From: Dokdonia sinensis
Lineage (GTDB): Bacteria > Bacteroidota > Bacteroidia > Flavobacteriales > Flavobacteriaceae
Length of the DNA: 64,000 nucleotides
Assembly (NCBI RefSeq): GCF_003688895.1
Contig: NZ_REFV01000013.1
Span: 62,001-126,000, forward strand
Direction: 5' to 3'
Part shown: positions 44,942-52,925 of the stretch, piece after piece
Layout of the letters: each line of letters begins with the position of its first letter
Numbering within the stretch: the first letter of the stretch is position 1
The notes under the pieces: generated by a model
What the model saw: only the letters and a program-made list of their open reading frames with translations
Database searches by the model: none
What the model was told of the DNA's origin: nothing
Position numbers and translations under genes: made by a program

Positions 44942-44953
44942 TGACAATTGTCA
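44942..44953. promoter_or_regulatory. Palindrome TGACAATTGTCA, possible operator
   Basis: A perfect 12-bp palindrome 24 bases upstream of the -7 box of the small membrane protein gene and 19 bases after the end of the Crp/Fnr gene. Its half-site TGACA also appears as TGACA-CCT-TGTCA before dnaK. Confidence 0.45.
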
Positions 44954-44972
44954 GGTTTTGGGCAATTGACTT

Positions 44973-45650
44973 TTATTCTAGTGCCTTCAGTCCTTCGAGG
45001 TCCAGAATTTTGATGCGCTTTGCTTGCGTTTCTATAAATCCCTTCTTTTTAAAAGTTGCGATATGGCGTATGCAGGATTCTGTCGCTGTACCTATAACGC
45101 TGGCTAGATCTTCTCTTGTGAGTGATAGACTAAGAAAGCCATCACGGTCTTCGCCCGCTTGTGACTTGAGATGGAGGAGGGTATGGGCTAGTCGCTGGGT
45201 CACGGTTTTTGATGCAAAGTCTATAGTGCTGTTTTCTGAATTTTTTAAATCCTGAGCGAGCTGTTGCAGGAGTTCCTTTGTGAACGCAGGATTAGTGTAG
45301 ATTTTGGCAGTAATTTCTTTTTTAGGTATAAAACACACATCCATATCCTCGAGGGCGGTGGCGCTTAGGTTTGCTTTTTCTTCGGCGATTAGGGAACGTT
45401 TTCCTAGGACCTCGCCAGAGCCGGCAATTTTTACGATTTGATCCTTTCCGTTTTCTTGGAGTTTTGAAAGTTTTGAAGCTCCAGAGCGTACGCAGAAAAC
45501 ACCATCTAGCGATTCATTCTCATCAAAGATCTTCTCTCCTTTTTTGATACGTCGCTCCGTTTTTGAATCAGAGATTGCCTTGAGCTCATCTTTTGATAAA
45601 GCTTTAAGGGCGTTTAACTGGCGAATGATACAATTCTCGCAACGGGACAT
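44973..45650 (-). CDS. Crp/Fnr-family transcription regulator
   Basis: A 225-residue regulator with an N-terminal cyclic-nucleotide-binding fold (KKGEKIFDENESLDGVFCVRSG) and a C-terminal winged helix (SLTREDLASVIGTATESCIRHIATFKKKG). The N-terminal CENC pair recalls FNR-like sensors, but I count too few well-placed cysteines for a canonical FNR [4Fe-4S] cluster. Ligand unknown. Lies directly upstream of the small membrane protein gene. Confidence 0.9.
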   Translation of the reverse strand: MSRCENCIIRQLNALKALSKDELKAISDSKTERRIKKGEKIFDENESLDGVFCVRSGASKLSKLQENGKDQIVKIAGSGEVLGKRSLIAEEKANLSATALEDMDVCFIPKKEITAKIYTNPAFTKELLQQLAQDLKNSENSTIDFASKTVTQRLAHTLLHLKSQAGEDRDGFLSLSLTREDLASVIGTATESCIRHIATFKKKGFIETQAKRIKILDLEGLKALE

Positions 45651-45718
45651 TTATTAAGATTAAGGGTGATTTTAGAATACAAGTTACAAAACGGAAATTT
45701 TAGAATTCTTAACAGTAT

Positions 45719-46984
45719 TTAGTTTCTCTTCCTAAAATTCCAATTATAAACATATCCTAGTCCAATTTCTGAAAAATCTGCTTGGCCTCCGTTACCATTT
45801 ATAAACGCACCGATGTACATATTGTGTTTTGGAACATTTTCCGTTGCTTTGAGATAATATTTGATTCCTAATCTTGTAGTAAGAAGTTTTTTTAATTTGT
45901 ACTCGCTATCAAATTCGCCAAATATCCAATAATCTGGTGGGTCACGAGGTATAAATTCCCAACCTCCATTAATACGCCAGTCTATGTCGTATCCTGGTTT
46001 GTGAAAATTGAAACCCGTAAGGATTTCAATACCTATGTGATTTAAGAGCAATTCAAATTTTACAAAAGCTCCATAATTTGTCGCATTATGCCACGGTTGC
46101 TTAGTATAGCTGTTAAATTCTTCGTTTTCGCGAACTAAAAACTCGCCGTTTTTTATGTAATCGTAGTAATGTTCATAATACCTATAAAAACCGCCAATTC
46201 CGATACTCATTACTTTATTAAAAACAAGACCATATTCCCCAGAAAGTGAATACACCCCTTTTTTATCATCTAGCGGGAAACTATCGCCTAGCGCATTGAG
46301 ACCCAGTCCTAAACGTGCGCTTAAGTAGTGGTATATACTTCGCTCCCGCATAATAGGAATTGTTGCAACCGTATTCTTCTCTTTTGACTTGATAGCAGCA
46401 GCGAGACTTAGATGGAAGGTGTTGATACCATCATTAGGCAATCGCGTGTGCCCATTGCTATGATGCATAGCGCCTAGGCCTATACTATAATCAACACGGT
46501 TTTTTTCCAGAAATGTATATTGCAACACAGCTCTATTAGACCAAGTGATATCAGTACTAATGGAGCGATTTTCTATATTATCTTCAATGTCAAATTTATT
46601 AGTAAAATAGGAAGCTCCGTACCCTAACTGGAGCGACCACCTCCTAAGTCTCTTACTTTTTAATACCATAAACCCCATTGCCGAGAAAGCATATCCTCTA
46701 CTGGAACTATTGAAGTCTGTAACTCCTACATTTATTCCAGTATGAGATACAGGAGACCAGTATTCCCAGGCGCTACTATTTGGAATTGGCTTTTTAGAAA
46801 AACTAACCATTACCTGTCTTTGGAAGATACTACTTTTAAGAAAGCCGCTAGATTGAGCTTCTGTTCCTAATGATATTTCTGGTGCAATGGTTAACCCTTC
46901 TTGACCGTAGGATGAACCGCCTTTAAATATACATATAGTAAAAATCAAAAATAGGATTTGAAAATGTCTAGAAGGTAAATTCAT
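45719..46984 (-). CDS. PagL-like lipid A deacylase/acyloxyacyl hydrolase family protein
   Basis: An outer-membrane barrel-like protein with the family's signature MHHSNGHTRLPNDGIN, containing the His-Ser pair of PagL-type lipid A 3-O-deacylases, so it may remodel LPS. I place the start at 46984 (MNLPSRHFQILFLIFTICIFKG, a proper signal peptide; 421 residues). The longer frame to 47119 would begin with a palindrome-derived TLSRKRK segment and two hydrophobic stretches, which looks less natural. The C-terminal half is longer than ordinary PagL. Confidence 0.7.
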   Translation of the reverse strand: MNLPSRHFQILFLIFTICIFKGGSSYGQEGLTIAPEISLGTEAQSSGFLKSSIFQRQVMVSFSKKPIPNSSAWEYWSPVSHTGINVGVTDFNSSSRGYAFSAMGFMVLKSKRLRRWSLQLGYGASYFTNKFDIEDNIENRSISTDITWSNRAVLQYTFLEKNRVDYSIGLGAMHHSNGHTRLPNDGINTFHLSLAAAIKSKEKNTVATIPIMRERSIYHYLSARLGLGLNALGDSFPLDDKKGVYSLSGEYGLVFNKVMSIGIGGFYRYYEHYYDYIKNGEFLVRENEEFNSYTKQPWHNATNYGAFVKFELLLNHIGIEILTGFNFHKPGYDIDWRINGGWEFIPRDPPDYWIFGEFDSEYKLKKLLTTRLGIKYYLKATENVPKHNMYIGAFINGNGGQADFSEIGLGYVYNWNFRKRN

Positions 46985-47305
46985 CTTTTGTTTAACGAAA
47001 TATTTCTTGGGTAACAACGTAATCTGCAAGATAATGGAAATTGAGAAAGAGATTACAATTGGAGTTTTAATATGTTTCCGCTTTCGCGAAAGCGTAATAA
47101 AAAACTTAAGAATACGCATCGTTTGAACTTTCGAGAAAGCGAAAACAATGACCTCATTTCATATTTTGATATACTTGGTAGTTTCGATACGATTTTAACC
47201 TACGCTATTGCTATGGTTAAAATTAATTAACCATTATCTGTAATTTTTTCGTTTTCGCTTTAGCTTTTCCTAGATAGCTATCGGAGTCGAATTCGATTTC
47301 AATTG

Positions 47306-47318
47306 TGACACCTTGTCA
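47306..47318. promoter_or_regulatory. Inverted repeat TGACACCTTGTCA before dnaK
   Basis: Five-base arms TGACA/TGTCA with a 3-base spacer, 13 bases before the -24-like element of dnaK. A binding site for a regulator is plausible. Confidence 0.4.
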
Positions 47319-47330
47319 TACTTTTCCTGC

Positions 47331-47346
47331 TGGCACATTCCTTGAC
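47331..47346 (+). promoter_or_regulatory. Sigma-54-like promoter of dnaK
   Basis: TGGCACATTCCTTGAC matches TGGCAC-N5-TTGC(A) except GA for GC at the -12 element; the GG and GA are 10 bases apart, the exact sigma-54 spacing. Transcription would start near 47357, some 34 bases before the dnaK ATG. I found no TAnnTTTG element in this stretch. Confidence 0.45.
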
Positions 47347-47390
47347 TTATGATAATCGTAAAAATTTTATAACACTTAAATACATATATA

Positions 47391-49295
47391 ATGAGTAAGA
47401 TAATAGGAATTGACTTGGGTACTACCAACTCGTGCGTTGCCGTAATGGAAGGTAACGAACCAACGGTAATCCCTAATGCAGAAGGAAAAAGAACAACTCC
47501 ATCTGTCATCGCTTTTGTAGAAGGAGGTGAGATTAAAGTAGGAGATCCTGCAAAAAGACAAGCAGTTACTAACCCAACAAAAACGGTTGCATCTATTAAG
47601 CGTTTTATGGGAAACAAGTACAGCGAGAGTTCGAAAGAGGCAGATCGTAGTGCTTATAAAGTAGTAAAAGGTGACAACGATACGCCACGTGTGGATATCG
47701 ATGGTCGTTTATATACACCTCAAGAATTATCTGCAATGGTGCTTCAAAAAATGAAGAAAACTGCAGAGGATTATCTTGGACAAGACGTTTCTAGAGCCGT
47801 AATTACGGTTCCTGCATACTTTAATGACAGTCAGCGTCAGGCAACGAAAGAAGCCGGGGAGATTGCTGGACTTAAAGTAGAGCGTATCATTAATGAGCCT
47901 ACCGCTGCTGCATTAGCTTATGGACTAGATAAAAAAGATACCGATCAGAAGATTGTGGTTTTTGACTTCGGAGGAGGAACACACGATGTATCTATCCTTG
48001 AGTTAGGAGATGGTGTTTTTGAAGTACTTTCTACAGACGGAGATACACATTTAGGAGGAGATGACGTAGACCAGAAAATCATTAACTGGCTTGCAGAGGA
48101 GTTCTTAAAAGATGAAGATATGGATCTTCGTAAAGACCCTATGGCATTACAGCGTCTTAAAGAAGCTGCAGAAAAAGCTAAAATTGAGCTTTCATCTTCT
48201 ACACAAACGGAAATTAATCTTCCTTATGTGACTGCTACTGCTTCTGGACCTAAGCACTTGGTTCGTACATTGAGCCGTGCAAAGTTCGAAGCGTTAATTG
48301 ACGATTTAGTTAAAAGAACAATTGAGCCTTGCCAGACAGCACTTAAAGCTGCTGGGTTGAGCACAGGAGATATAGACGAGATTATTCTTGTAGGTGGATC
48401 TACTCGTATTCCTGCTGTACAGGAAGCGGTAGAGAAGTTCTTCGGGAAAGCACCGTCTAAAGGTGTAAACCCTGATGAGGTTGTGGCCGTAGGTGCTGCA
48501 ATTCAAGGTGGAGTACTTACTGGAGATGTAAAAGATGTTTTACTTCTTGATGTAACACCACTTTCTCTAGGAATTGAAACTATGGGTAACGTATTTACAA
48601 AGCTTATCGAGGCAAATACGACTATCCCTACTAAGAAGTCACAGGTATTCTCTACCGCGGCAGATAATCAACCAAGTGTTGATATCCACGTGCTACAAGG
48701 AGAGCGTCCTATGGCAGCAGATAATAAGACAATAGGTCGTTTCCAACTTACGGATATCCCACCAGCACAGCGTGGCGTACCGCAAATTGAAGTGACTTTT
48801 GATATTGATGCAAACGGAATTATCAAAGTAAGTGCTGTAGATAAAGCTACTGGAAAGTCTCAAGATATCCGTATCGAGGCTTCATCTGGACTTTCTGAAG
48901 AGGAAATTGCAAAAATGAAAGCAGAGGCAGAAGCAAATGCTGAGTCTGATGCAAAAGCAAAAGCTACTGCAGACAAGATAAACGAAGCAGATGCAATGAT
49001 TTTCCAAACGGAGAAGCAGTTAAAGGAATTTGGTGATAAGCTTTCTGATGAGAAGAAGAAGCCTATCGAAGATGCGCTTGCAGAATTAAAAACAGCGTAC
49101 GAAACGAAGTCTGTAGATGCAATCACTCCGGCTCTTGATAAAATCAATGAAGCTTGGAAAGTAGCCTCTGAAGAGATGTACAAAGCACAAGCCGAAGCTC
49201 AAGGTGGCGCACAGCCAGGACCAGATGCAGGAGCACAGCCAGAGGGTAATGCAAGTGCAGATGTTGAGGATGTAGACTTTGAAGAAGTAAAATAA
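47391..49295 (+). CDS. dnaK: Chaperone DnaK (Hsp70)
   Basis: Main cytoplasmic Hsp70. The 634-residue protein starts [18 protein letters not shown] and shows [34 protein letters not shown] and [13 protein letters not shown] of the ATPase domain, the substrate domain, and an acidic tail ending [10 protein letters not shown]. The tail contains a Gly/Ala/Gln-rich segment. The body of the gene is free of the palindrome, which instead occurs just after its stop (core 49308-49317) and after its terminator. dnaJ and grpE are not in this window. Confidence 0.98.
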   Translation: MSKIIGIDLGTTNSCVAVMEGNEPTVIPNAEGKRTTPSVIAFVEGGEIKVGDPAKRQAVTNPTKTVASIKRFMGNKYSESSKEADRSAYKVVKGDNDTPRVDIDGRLYTPQELSAMVLQKMKKTAEDYLGQDVSRAVITVPAYFNDSQRQATKEAGEIAGLKVERIINEPTAAALAYGLDKKDTDQKIVVFDFGGGTHDVSILELGDGVFEVLSTDGDTHLGGDDVDQKIINWLAEEFLKDEDMDLRKDPMALQRLKEAAEKAKIELSSSTQTEINLPYVTATASGPKHLVRTLSRAKFEALIDDLVKRTIEPCQTALKAAGLSTGDIDEIILVGGSTRIPAVQEAVEKFFGKAPSKGVNPDEVVAVGAAIQGGVLTGDVKDVLLLDVTPLSLGIETMGNVFTKLIEANTTIPTKKSQVFSTAADNQPSVDIHVLQGERPMAADNKTIGRFQLTDIPPAQRGVPQIEVTFDIDANGIIKVSAVDKATGKSQDIRIEASSGLSEEEIAKMKAEAEANAESDAKAKATADKINEADAMIFQTEKQLKEFGDKLSDEKKKPIEDALAELKTAYETKSVDAITPALDKINEAWKVASEEMYKAQAEAQGGAQPGPDAGAQPEGNASADVEDVDFEEVK

Positions 49296-49303
49296 GCAGA
49301 GAA

Positions 49304-49321
49304 CCGCTTTCGCGAAAGCGA
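49304..49321. repeat. Palindrome copy 9 bases after the dnaK stop
   Basis: Core 49308-49317, extended CCGCTTTCGCGAAAGCGAAAA. It is followed by a second hairpin, ACCCCGAC/GTCGGGGT (49339-49358). Confidence 0.9.
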
Positions 49322-49388
49322 AAACGCGTGAATCGCTTACCCCGACGTAGGTCGGGGTCCTTAAGACGATAATTTACATATTATAATT

Positions 49389-49423
49389 AAATCCCCGCAA
49401 CTTAGGTTGTGGGGATTTTTTTG
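49389..49423 (+). terminator. dnaK terminator
   Basis: AATCCCCGCAAC pairs with GTTGTGGGGATT around TTAG (one G-T pair) and is followed by TTTTT. Confidence 0.8.
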
Positions 49424-49424
49424 T

Positions 49425-49442
49425 GCGCTTTCGCGAAAGCGT
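49425..49442. repeat. Palindrome copy between the dnaK terminator and the convergent esterase gene
   Basis: Core 49429-49438, extended GCGCTTTCGCGAAAGCGTAC. It overlaps the tail of the terminator. Confidence 0.9.
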
Positions 49443-49446
49443 ACAT

Positions 49447-50088
49447 CTATATAGTAATTAGAAAATCAGCATTCACCTCGTGCACCCCATCAAAAACTTC
49501 CACTTGTAGTCTATTTCCAAATAAAGAATTCCCTTTAATCTGTTGCTCCGTTTTACGAGCTTCGGTTATATATTCATCTTTGTTGCCGTAGAGGTAGGTA
49601 ACGGGAGCTTCTGGAGATAGGAAATGAAAATCGCTAGGTTCCAATTCTTGAGGAATGGCGCCAGAGTGGAGTAGGAGGTAATCACATTGTATTTTCCTAA
49701 ATGCCATCCAGCGGGTAACGATGGAAACGCCTTGAGAATAGCCCATAAATATGAGTCTTACGTTTTGGCCCTTCCATTTTGAACTTTCGGTGTGCCATAC
49801 GGCGTCCATATAATTGTAGATATTTTCCTTTTCGAGGTCTGTATTTTCTTTGGTGAGCCAGCTAGCGCCTACATACTTAAACTTTTTATCTTGGTAGTAT
49901 TTACTGGGAGCTTGGGGTGCGATGATATAGTTTTCTTCTGGGTCAAGATCTTTAAAATACTTAATGAAGTATTTACTCAAATATCCCATTCCGTGAAAAG
50001 CCAGCCATACTGTTGTAGTCTTTTCTGAATATGTATTTAGGGTTGTGTAGGAATTTGTATGATTGTAGGAGACTTGATTCTCTTGCAT
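49447..50088 (-). CDS. Alpha/beta hydrolase (carboxylesterase/phospholipase type)
   Basis: A 213-residue cytoplasmic hydrolase. The nucleophile elbow is Ser118 in GYSQG, with Asp171 in YLYGNKDEYI and His203 in DGVHEV completing a triad, and FHGMG early for the oxyanion hole. It resembles small carboxylesterases and dienelactone-hydrolase-like serine esterases. Substrate unknown. It abuts the GNAT gene upstream. Confidence 0.82.
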   Translation of the reverse strand: MQENQVSYNHTNSYTTLNTYSEKTTTVWLAFHGMGYLSKYFIKYFKDLDPEENYIIAPQAPSKYYQDKKFKYVGASWLTKENTDLEKENIYNYMDAVWHTESSKWKGQNVRLIFMGYSQGVSIVTRWMAFRKIQCDYLLLHSGAIPQELEPSDFHFLSPEAPVTYLYGNKDEYITEARKTEQQIKGNSLFGNRLQVEVFDGVHEVNADFLITI

Positions 50089-50661
50089 TTAAAGATCTTT
50101 AAATTTTGTCGCTTTTATTTCTGGCCATTCTTCTCTTAGGATGCCGTAGCAACAAGAGCTACGACGGATACCAGATTTTGTAATAATGTCCTTGCGTAGG
50201 ATTCCTTCAAGGGTGGCACCTATTTTTTCGACTGCTTTTCGGGATTGGGTATTGCGCTCATCGATGCGAAACTCCACTTTCTCAAAGCTCAATTTTTCAA
50301 AAGCATAACGTAACATCAGGAATTTAATATGCTGGTTAAGTCCACTACCTCGAAAGTCTTTTCCCAACCACGTCCATCCTATATGAACGGTTTTATTCTT
50401 TCGGTCTATATTTCCAAAACGTGTGCACCCAGCAAAACTGCTATATTTTTTATCGAAGATGATGAAGGGAAGGGATAGGCCCTCTTCCCTTTTTGCGAAA
50501 GCGTCATTCATATACTTACGCAATTTATCTGGCGAAGAAATGTCTGAAGCGCCATATTTGTGAAGATCCACTTGCTTAGATAATGGGAGTAAATCTGGAA
50601 AGTGAAAGGTCTCAAGCGCCAAAAGACGCGCGCGATCGTTCTGTAAGATTTTTGCTTTCAT
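50089..50661 (-). CDS. GNAT acetyltransferase, RimJ/RimL type
   Basis: Probable N-acetyltransferase of the ribosomal-protein/antibiotic-modifying group: HIGWTWLGKDFRGSGLNQHIKFLML holds the CoA loop and FRIDERNTQSRKAVEKIGATLEGILRKD is the typical RimL end. I choose the ATG at 50661 (MKAKILQND, 190 residues); an earlier start at 50694 would lie inside the terminator hairpin of the upstream gene. A decayed palindrome (TTTTGCGAAAGCG near 50494) encodes DAFAKREE. Confidence 0.85.
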   Translation of the reverse strand: MKAKILQNDRARLLALETFHFPDLLPLSKQVDLHKYGASDISSPDKLRKYMNDAFAKREEGLSLPFIIFDKKYSSFAGCTRFGNIDRKNKTVHIGWTWLGKDFRGSGLNQHIKFLMLRYAFEKLSFEKVEFRIDERNTQSRKAVEKIGATLEGILRKDIITKSGIRRSSCCYGILREEWPEIKATKFKDL

Positions 50662-50697
50662 AAAAAAAGGATGCTTGTATAAAAATACAAACATCCT
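50662..50697 (-). terminator. Terminator of the lipoprotein gene at 50720
   Basis: 13-bp arms (AGGATGTTTGTAT on the reverse strand with its partner; one mismatch) around a 4-base loop, followed by seven T on the reverse strand. Confidence 0.8.
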
Positions 50698-50719
50698 CTG
50701 AGCTTTAGTCTATTTGGTA

Positions 50720-51253
50720 TTAAATACCTAGGATTTTTGCATCCACTCTAAAAACTGTACGTATGTCTATATTGTGGTCTTCGTCTATGAAACCGTCTGT
50801 TGTGGTCATCGTGCGCAGTGTGTAACTGTCTGCCTTAATATATTCCTTGAGTTCGACGTTGTCCGTTTCCAGCTCGACACGACGTGCACCATTTTCAGGA
50901 AGGTCTGTTGCAGTCGCAATGGCAACTTCAGGAAGACCCTCTGCACGTATGAAGATGGTAATATCGTTTATAAAATTGAAGTTTCCGTCTTCTGGAGTCC
51001 TGAGATTAAGCGTGAGCGTTTTAAGTTTAATACTCTCGATGAGATCCTTGTTCGTGTCATTATTTTCAAACTCCTCTTCGGAGTTTGTTGTGACCTCCGG
51101 AGTGATGATATCAATAGGCACATCAAGAACTGTTGATGCTTGGATGGTATAATTTGTTGTGTAATCGAGGTCAAATTTTGTGAGCTCATCTACCGCGTCG
51201 CAACTTGTAATGGCAACTGTAATTAATACTAATAAAAGTGTCTTTTTAAACAT
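50720..51253 (-). CDS. Unknown lipoprotein of 177 residues
   Basis: Begins MFKKTLLLVLITVAITSCDAV with lipobox I-T-S-C at residues 15-18. The mature protein is acidic and beta-rich (TTNYTIQASTVLDVPIDIITPE). I do not recognise the family. It has its own terminator directly downstream. Confidence 0.75.
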   Translation of the reverse strand: MFKKTLLLVLITVAITSCDAVDELTKFDLDYTTNYTIQASTVLDVPIDIITPEVTTNSEEEFENNDTNKDLIESIKLKTLTLNLRTPEDGNFNFINDITIFIRAEGLPEVAIATATDLPENGARRVELETDNVELKEYIKADSYTLRTMTTTDGFIDEDHNIDIRTVFRVDAKILGI

Positions 51254-51332
51254 AATGATGGGGTTTTGTCTTCTATATTAACGAAATTTGAAAGTAGAAA
51301 GTTTTCTCAAAAACCTTGTTTAACGTGAGTTT

Positions 51333-51755
51333 ATGAAATTAAGTAGAGAAGAAATTTTAGACCGCCTTGCCGCCAGTTGTAAAAACACCTTGATGGAGAC
51401 GCTGGAGATTAAGTATATCGATTTTGGCGAAGATTTTTTAACAGCGAGTATGCCTGTTACACCTAGAGTACATCAACCAGACGGAGTATTGCATGGTGGT
51501 GCGATGGTGGCACTGGCAGAGAGTGTGGGAAGTGCCGCAAGTTTTATGTTTCTTGATAATAAAGAGATGTTTGTGCGTGGTATAGAAATTAGTGCAAACC
51601 ACATTAAGAGTAAAGTCGATGGAATGGTCTATGCCAAGGCCACATTTATACATAAGGGAAGAACCACTCAGATCTGGAATATTGATGTGGTAGATGAGGA
51701 AGACAATCTTATTTCAAAATGTAAACTCACAACGATTGCATTGCCTAGAAAATAA
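51333..51755 (+). CDS. menI: Hotdog thioesterase, probably DHNA-CoA thioesterase
   Basis: A 140-residue hotdog-fold protein with HQPDGVLHGGAMVALAESVGSAAS, the catalytic and CoA-binding segment of the PaaI/YdiI/MenI group. Since its stop overlaps the start of menF (TAATG) and menD follows, hydrolysis of 1,4-dihydroxy-2-naphthoyl-CoA in menaquinone synthesis is the likely job. The fold is clear; the substrate is inferred from context. Confidence 0.8.
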   Translation: MKLSREEILDRLAASCKNTLMETLEIKYIDFGEDFLTASMPVTPRVHQPDGVLHGGAMVALAESVGSAASFMFLDNKEMFVRGIEISANHIKSKVDGMVYAKATFIHKGRTTQIWNIDVVDEEDNLISKCKLTTIALPRK

Positions 51756-52873
51756 TGGACGCTCCAGAGGTTTTTGAACATATTGCAACTCATTTTGACG
51801 AGGCACTTCCCTTTGTGGCGTATCGCAAACCCAATGAGAAGGACCTTAAAGTTTTTCTGCAAGAAGATGACACTTTAAACACCACGACAGATTATGATGA
51901 GAGTGGTTTTGTGTTTGCTCCTTTTGATACCGCTTTCGCGGAAGCTATTTTAATCCCGGATACAACTGCTATAACCGTTTCGCTTTCAGAGTTGAGTTTT
52001 GAAAATGGCGAGCCTCATCATACCCACTCAAATCCGGCCGACCAACAGCGCCATATTGCCCTTGTAAAAAATGGGATTTCATATATAAAGAAGAGTGGGG
52101 TGAAGAAGATAGTGCTTTCGCGAAAGCAAACTATTAATCACGCTTATGAGCACCCAATTGCCATTTTTAAGAGATTATTACACGCGTATCCCACTGCTTT
52201 TGCATACTGCTGGTATCATCCAAAAGTTGGACTATGGCTGGGCGCAACACCAGAAACCTTACTTTCTATAAGCAATCGAAAGTTTCATACGATGGCGCTC
52301 GCGGGAACACAACCATACAAGGATACGTTGAGCGTATCTTGGGGAACTAAAGAAATACAAGAACAGCAATTTGTCACAGATGCTATTGTCCAAAATCTTA
52401 AACCTATTCTTAGTGATATTAAGGTCACCCCAGCGCAAACTCATCGCGCGGGAAGTCTTTTGCACTTAAAAACAGATATTTCCGCTCCATTTAAAAGCAC
52501 TGAAACTTCGCTCAAAACAATTATAGAAGCACTTCATCCTACACCAGCTGTGTGTGGACTACCTCGAAGCGAGGCAAAAGATTTTATACTTAAAAATGAA
52601 GTTTATGAGCGTAACTATTACACAGGATTTTTAGGAGAACTCAATCTCCAAGTAACGCGCAAGCGTTCAACTCATCGTCGTAACATGGAAAACCTCGCCT
52701 ATGGGAGTATACAGAAGGAAAGCCATCTCTTTGTAAATCTGCGCTGCATGGAGATAGATGCAAAAGGTGCACAAATCTATGTAGGAGGAGGAATAACAGA
52801 ACAAAGTAATCCAGAAGCAGAGTGGCAGGAAACGGTAGACAAGCTCAGTACAATGCTACGCGTTTTAGGATAA
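51755..52873 (+). CDS. menF: Isochorismate synthase
   Basis: Chorismate-binding enzyme that starts menaquinone synthesis. The 372-residue protein has GATPETLLS, the HPTPAVCGLPRSEA region and FVNLRCMEI and GGGITEQSNPEAEW at the end, as in MenF/EntC. Two palindromes occur: a decayed copy at 51931-51947 (read AFAEAI) and a perfect one (core 52116-52125, read LSRKQT). It is coupled to the thioesterase gene upstream. Confidence 0.93.
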   Translation: MDAPEVFEHIATHFDEALPFVAYRKPNEKDLKVFLQEDDTLNTTTDYDESGFVFAPFDTAFAEAILIPDTTAITVSLSELSFENGEPHHTHSNPADQQRHIALVKNGISYIKKSGVKKIVLSRKQTINHAYEHPIAIFKRLLHAYPTAFAYCWYHPKVGLWLGATPETLLSISNRKFHTMALAGTQPYKDTLSVSWGTKEIQEQQFVTDAIVQNLKPILSDIKVTPAQTHRAGSLLHLKTDISAPFKSTETSLKTIIEALHPTPAVCGLPRSEAKDFILKNEVYERNYYTGFLGELNLQVTRKRSTHRRNMENLAYGSIQKESHLFVNLRCMEIDAKGAQIYVGGGITEQSNPEAEWQETVDKLSTMLRVLG

Positions 52874-52925
52874 TTCTCATTTCCGAATTCCGAATTCAGA
52901 TTTAGCTTGTATTTTTACATAGTAA

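Larger units (their letters stand above)
46985..47390. other. Divergent intergenic region between the PagL-like gene and dnaK
   Basis: About 400 bp with a full palindrome (core 47082-47091), a decayed one (CTTTCGAGAAAGCG near 47130), an inverted repeat ATGGTTAA-N6-TTAACCAT (47213-47234), an inverted repeat TGACA-CCT-TGTCA (47306-47318) and a sigma-54-like promoter at 47331. No gene is apparent. Confidence 0.65.

Noticed and set aside
44973-45650. Oxygen-sensing FNR with a [4Fe-4S] cluster
   Set aside because: The N-terminus has only the CENC pair and few further cysteines in suitable places, so an FNR cluster is not supported.
47270-47617. Reverse-strand open frame across the dnaK start
   Set aside because: Covers the conserved dnaK N-terminus and its promoter; composition is not protein-like.
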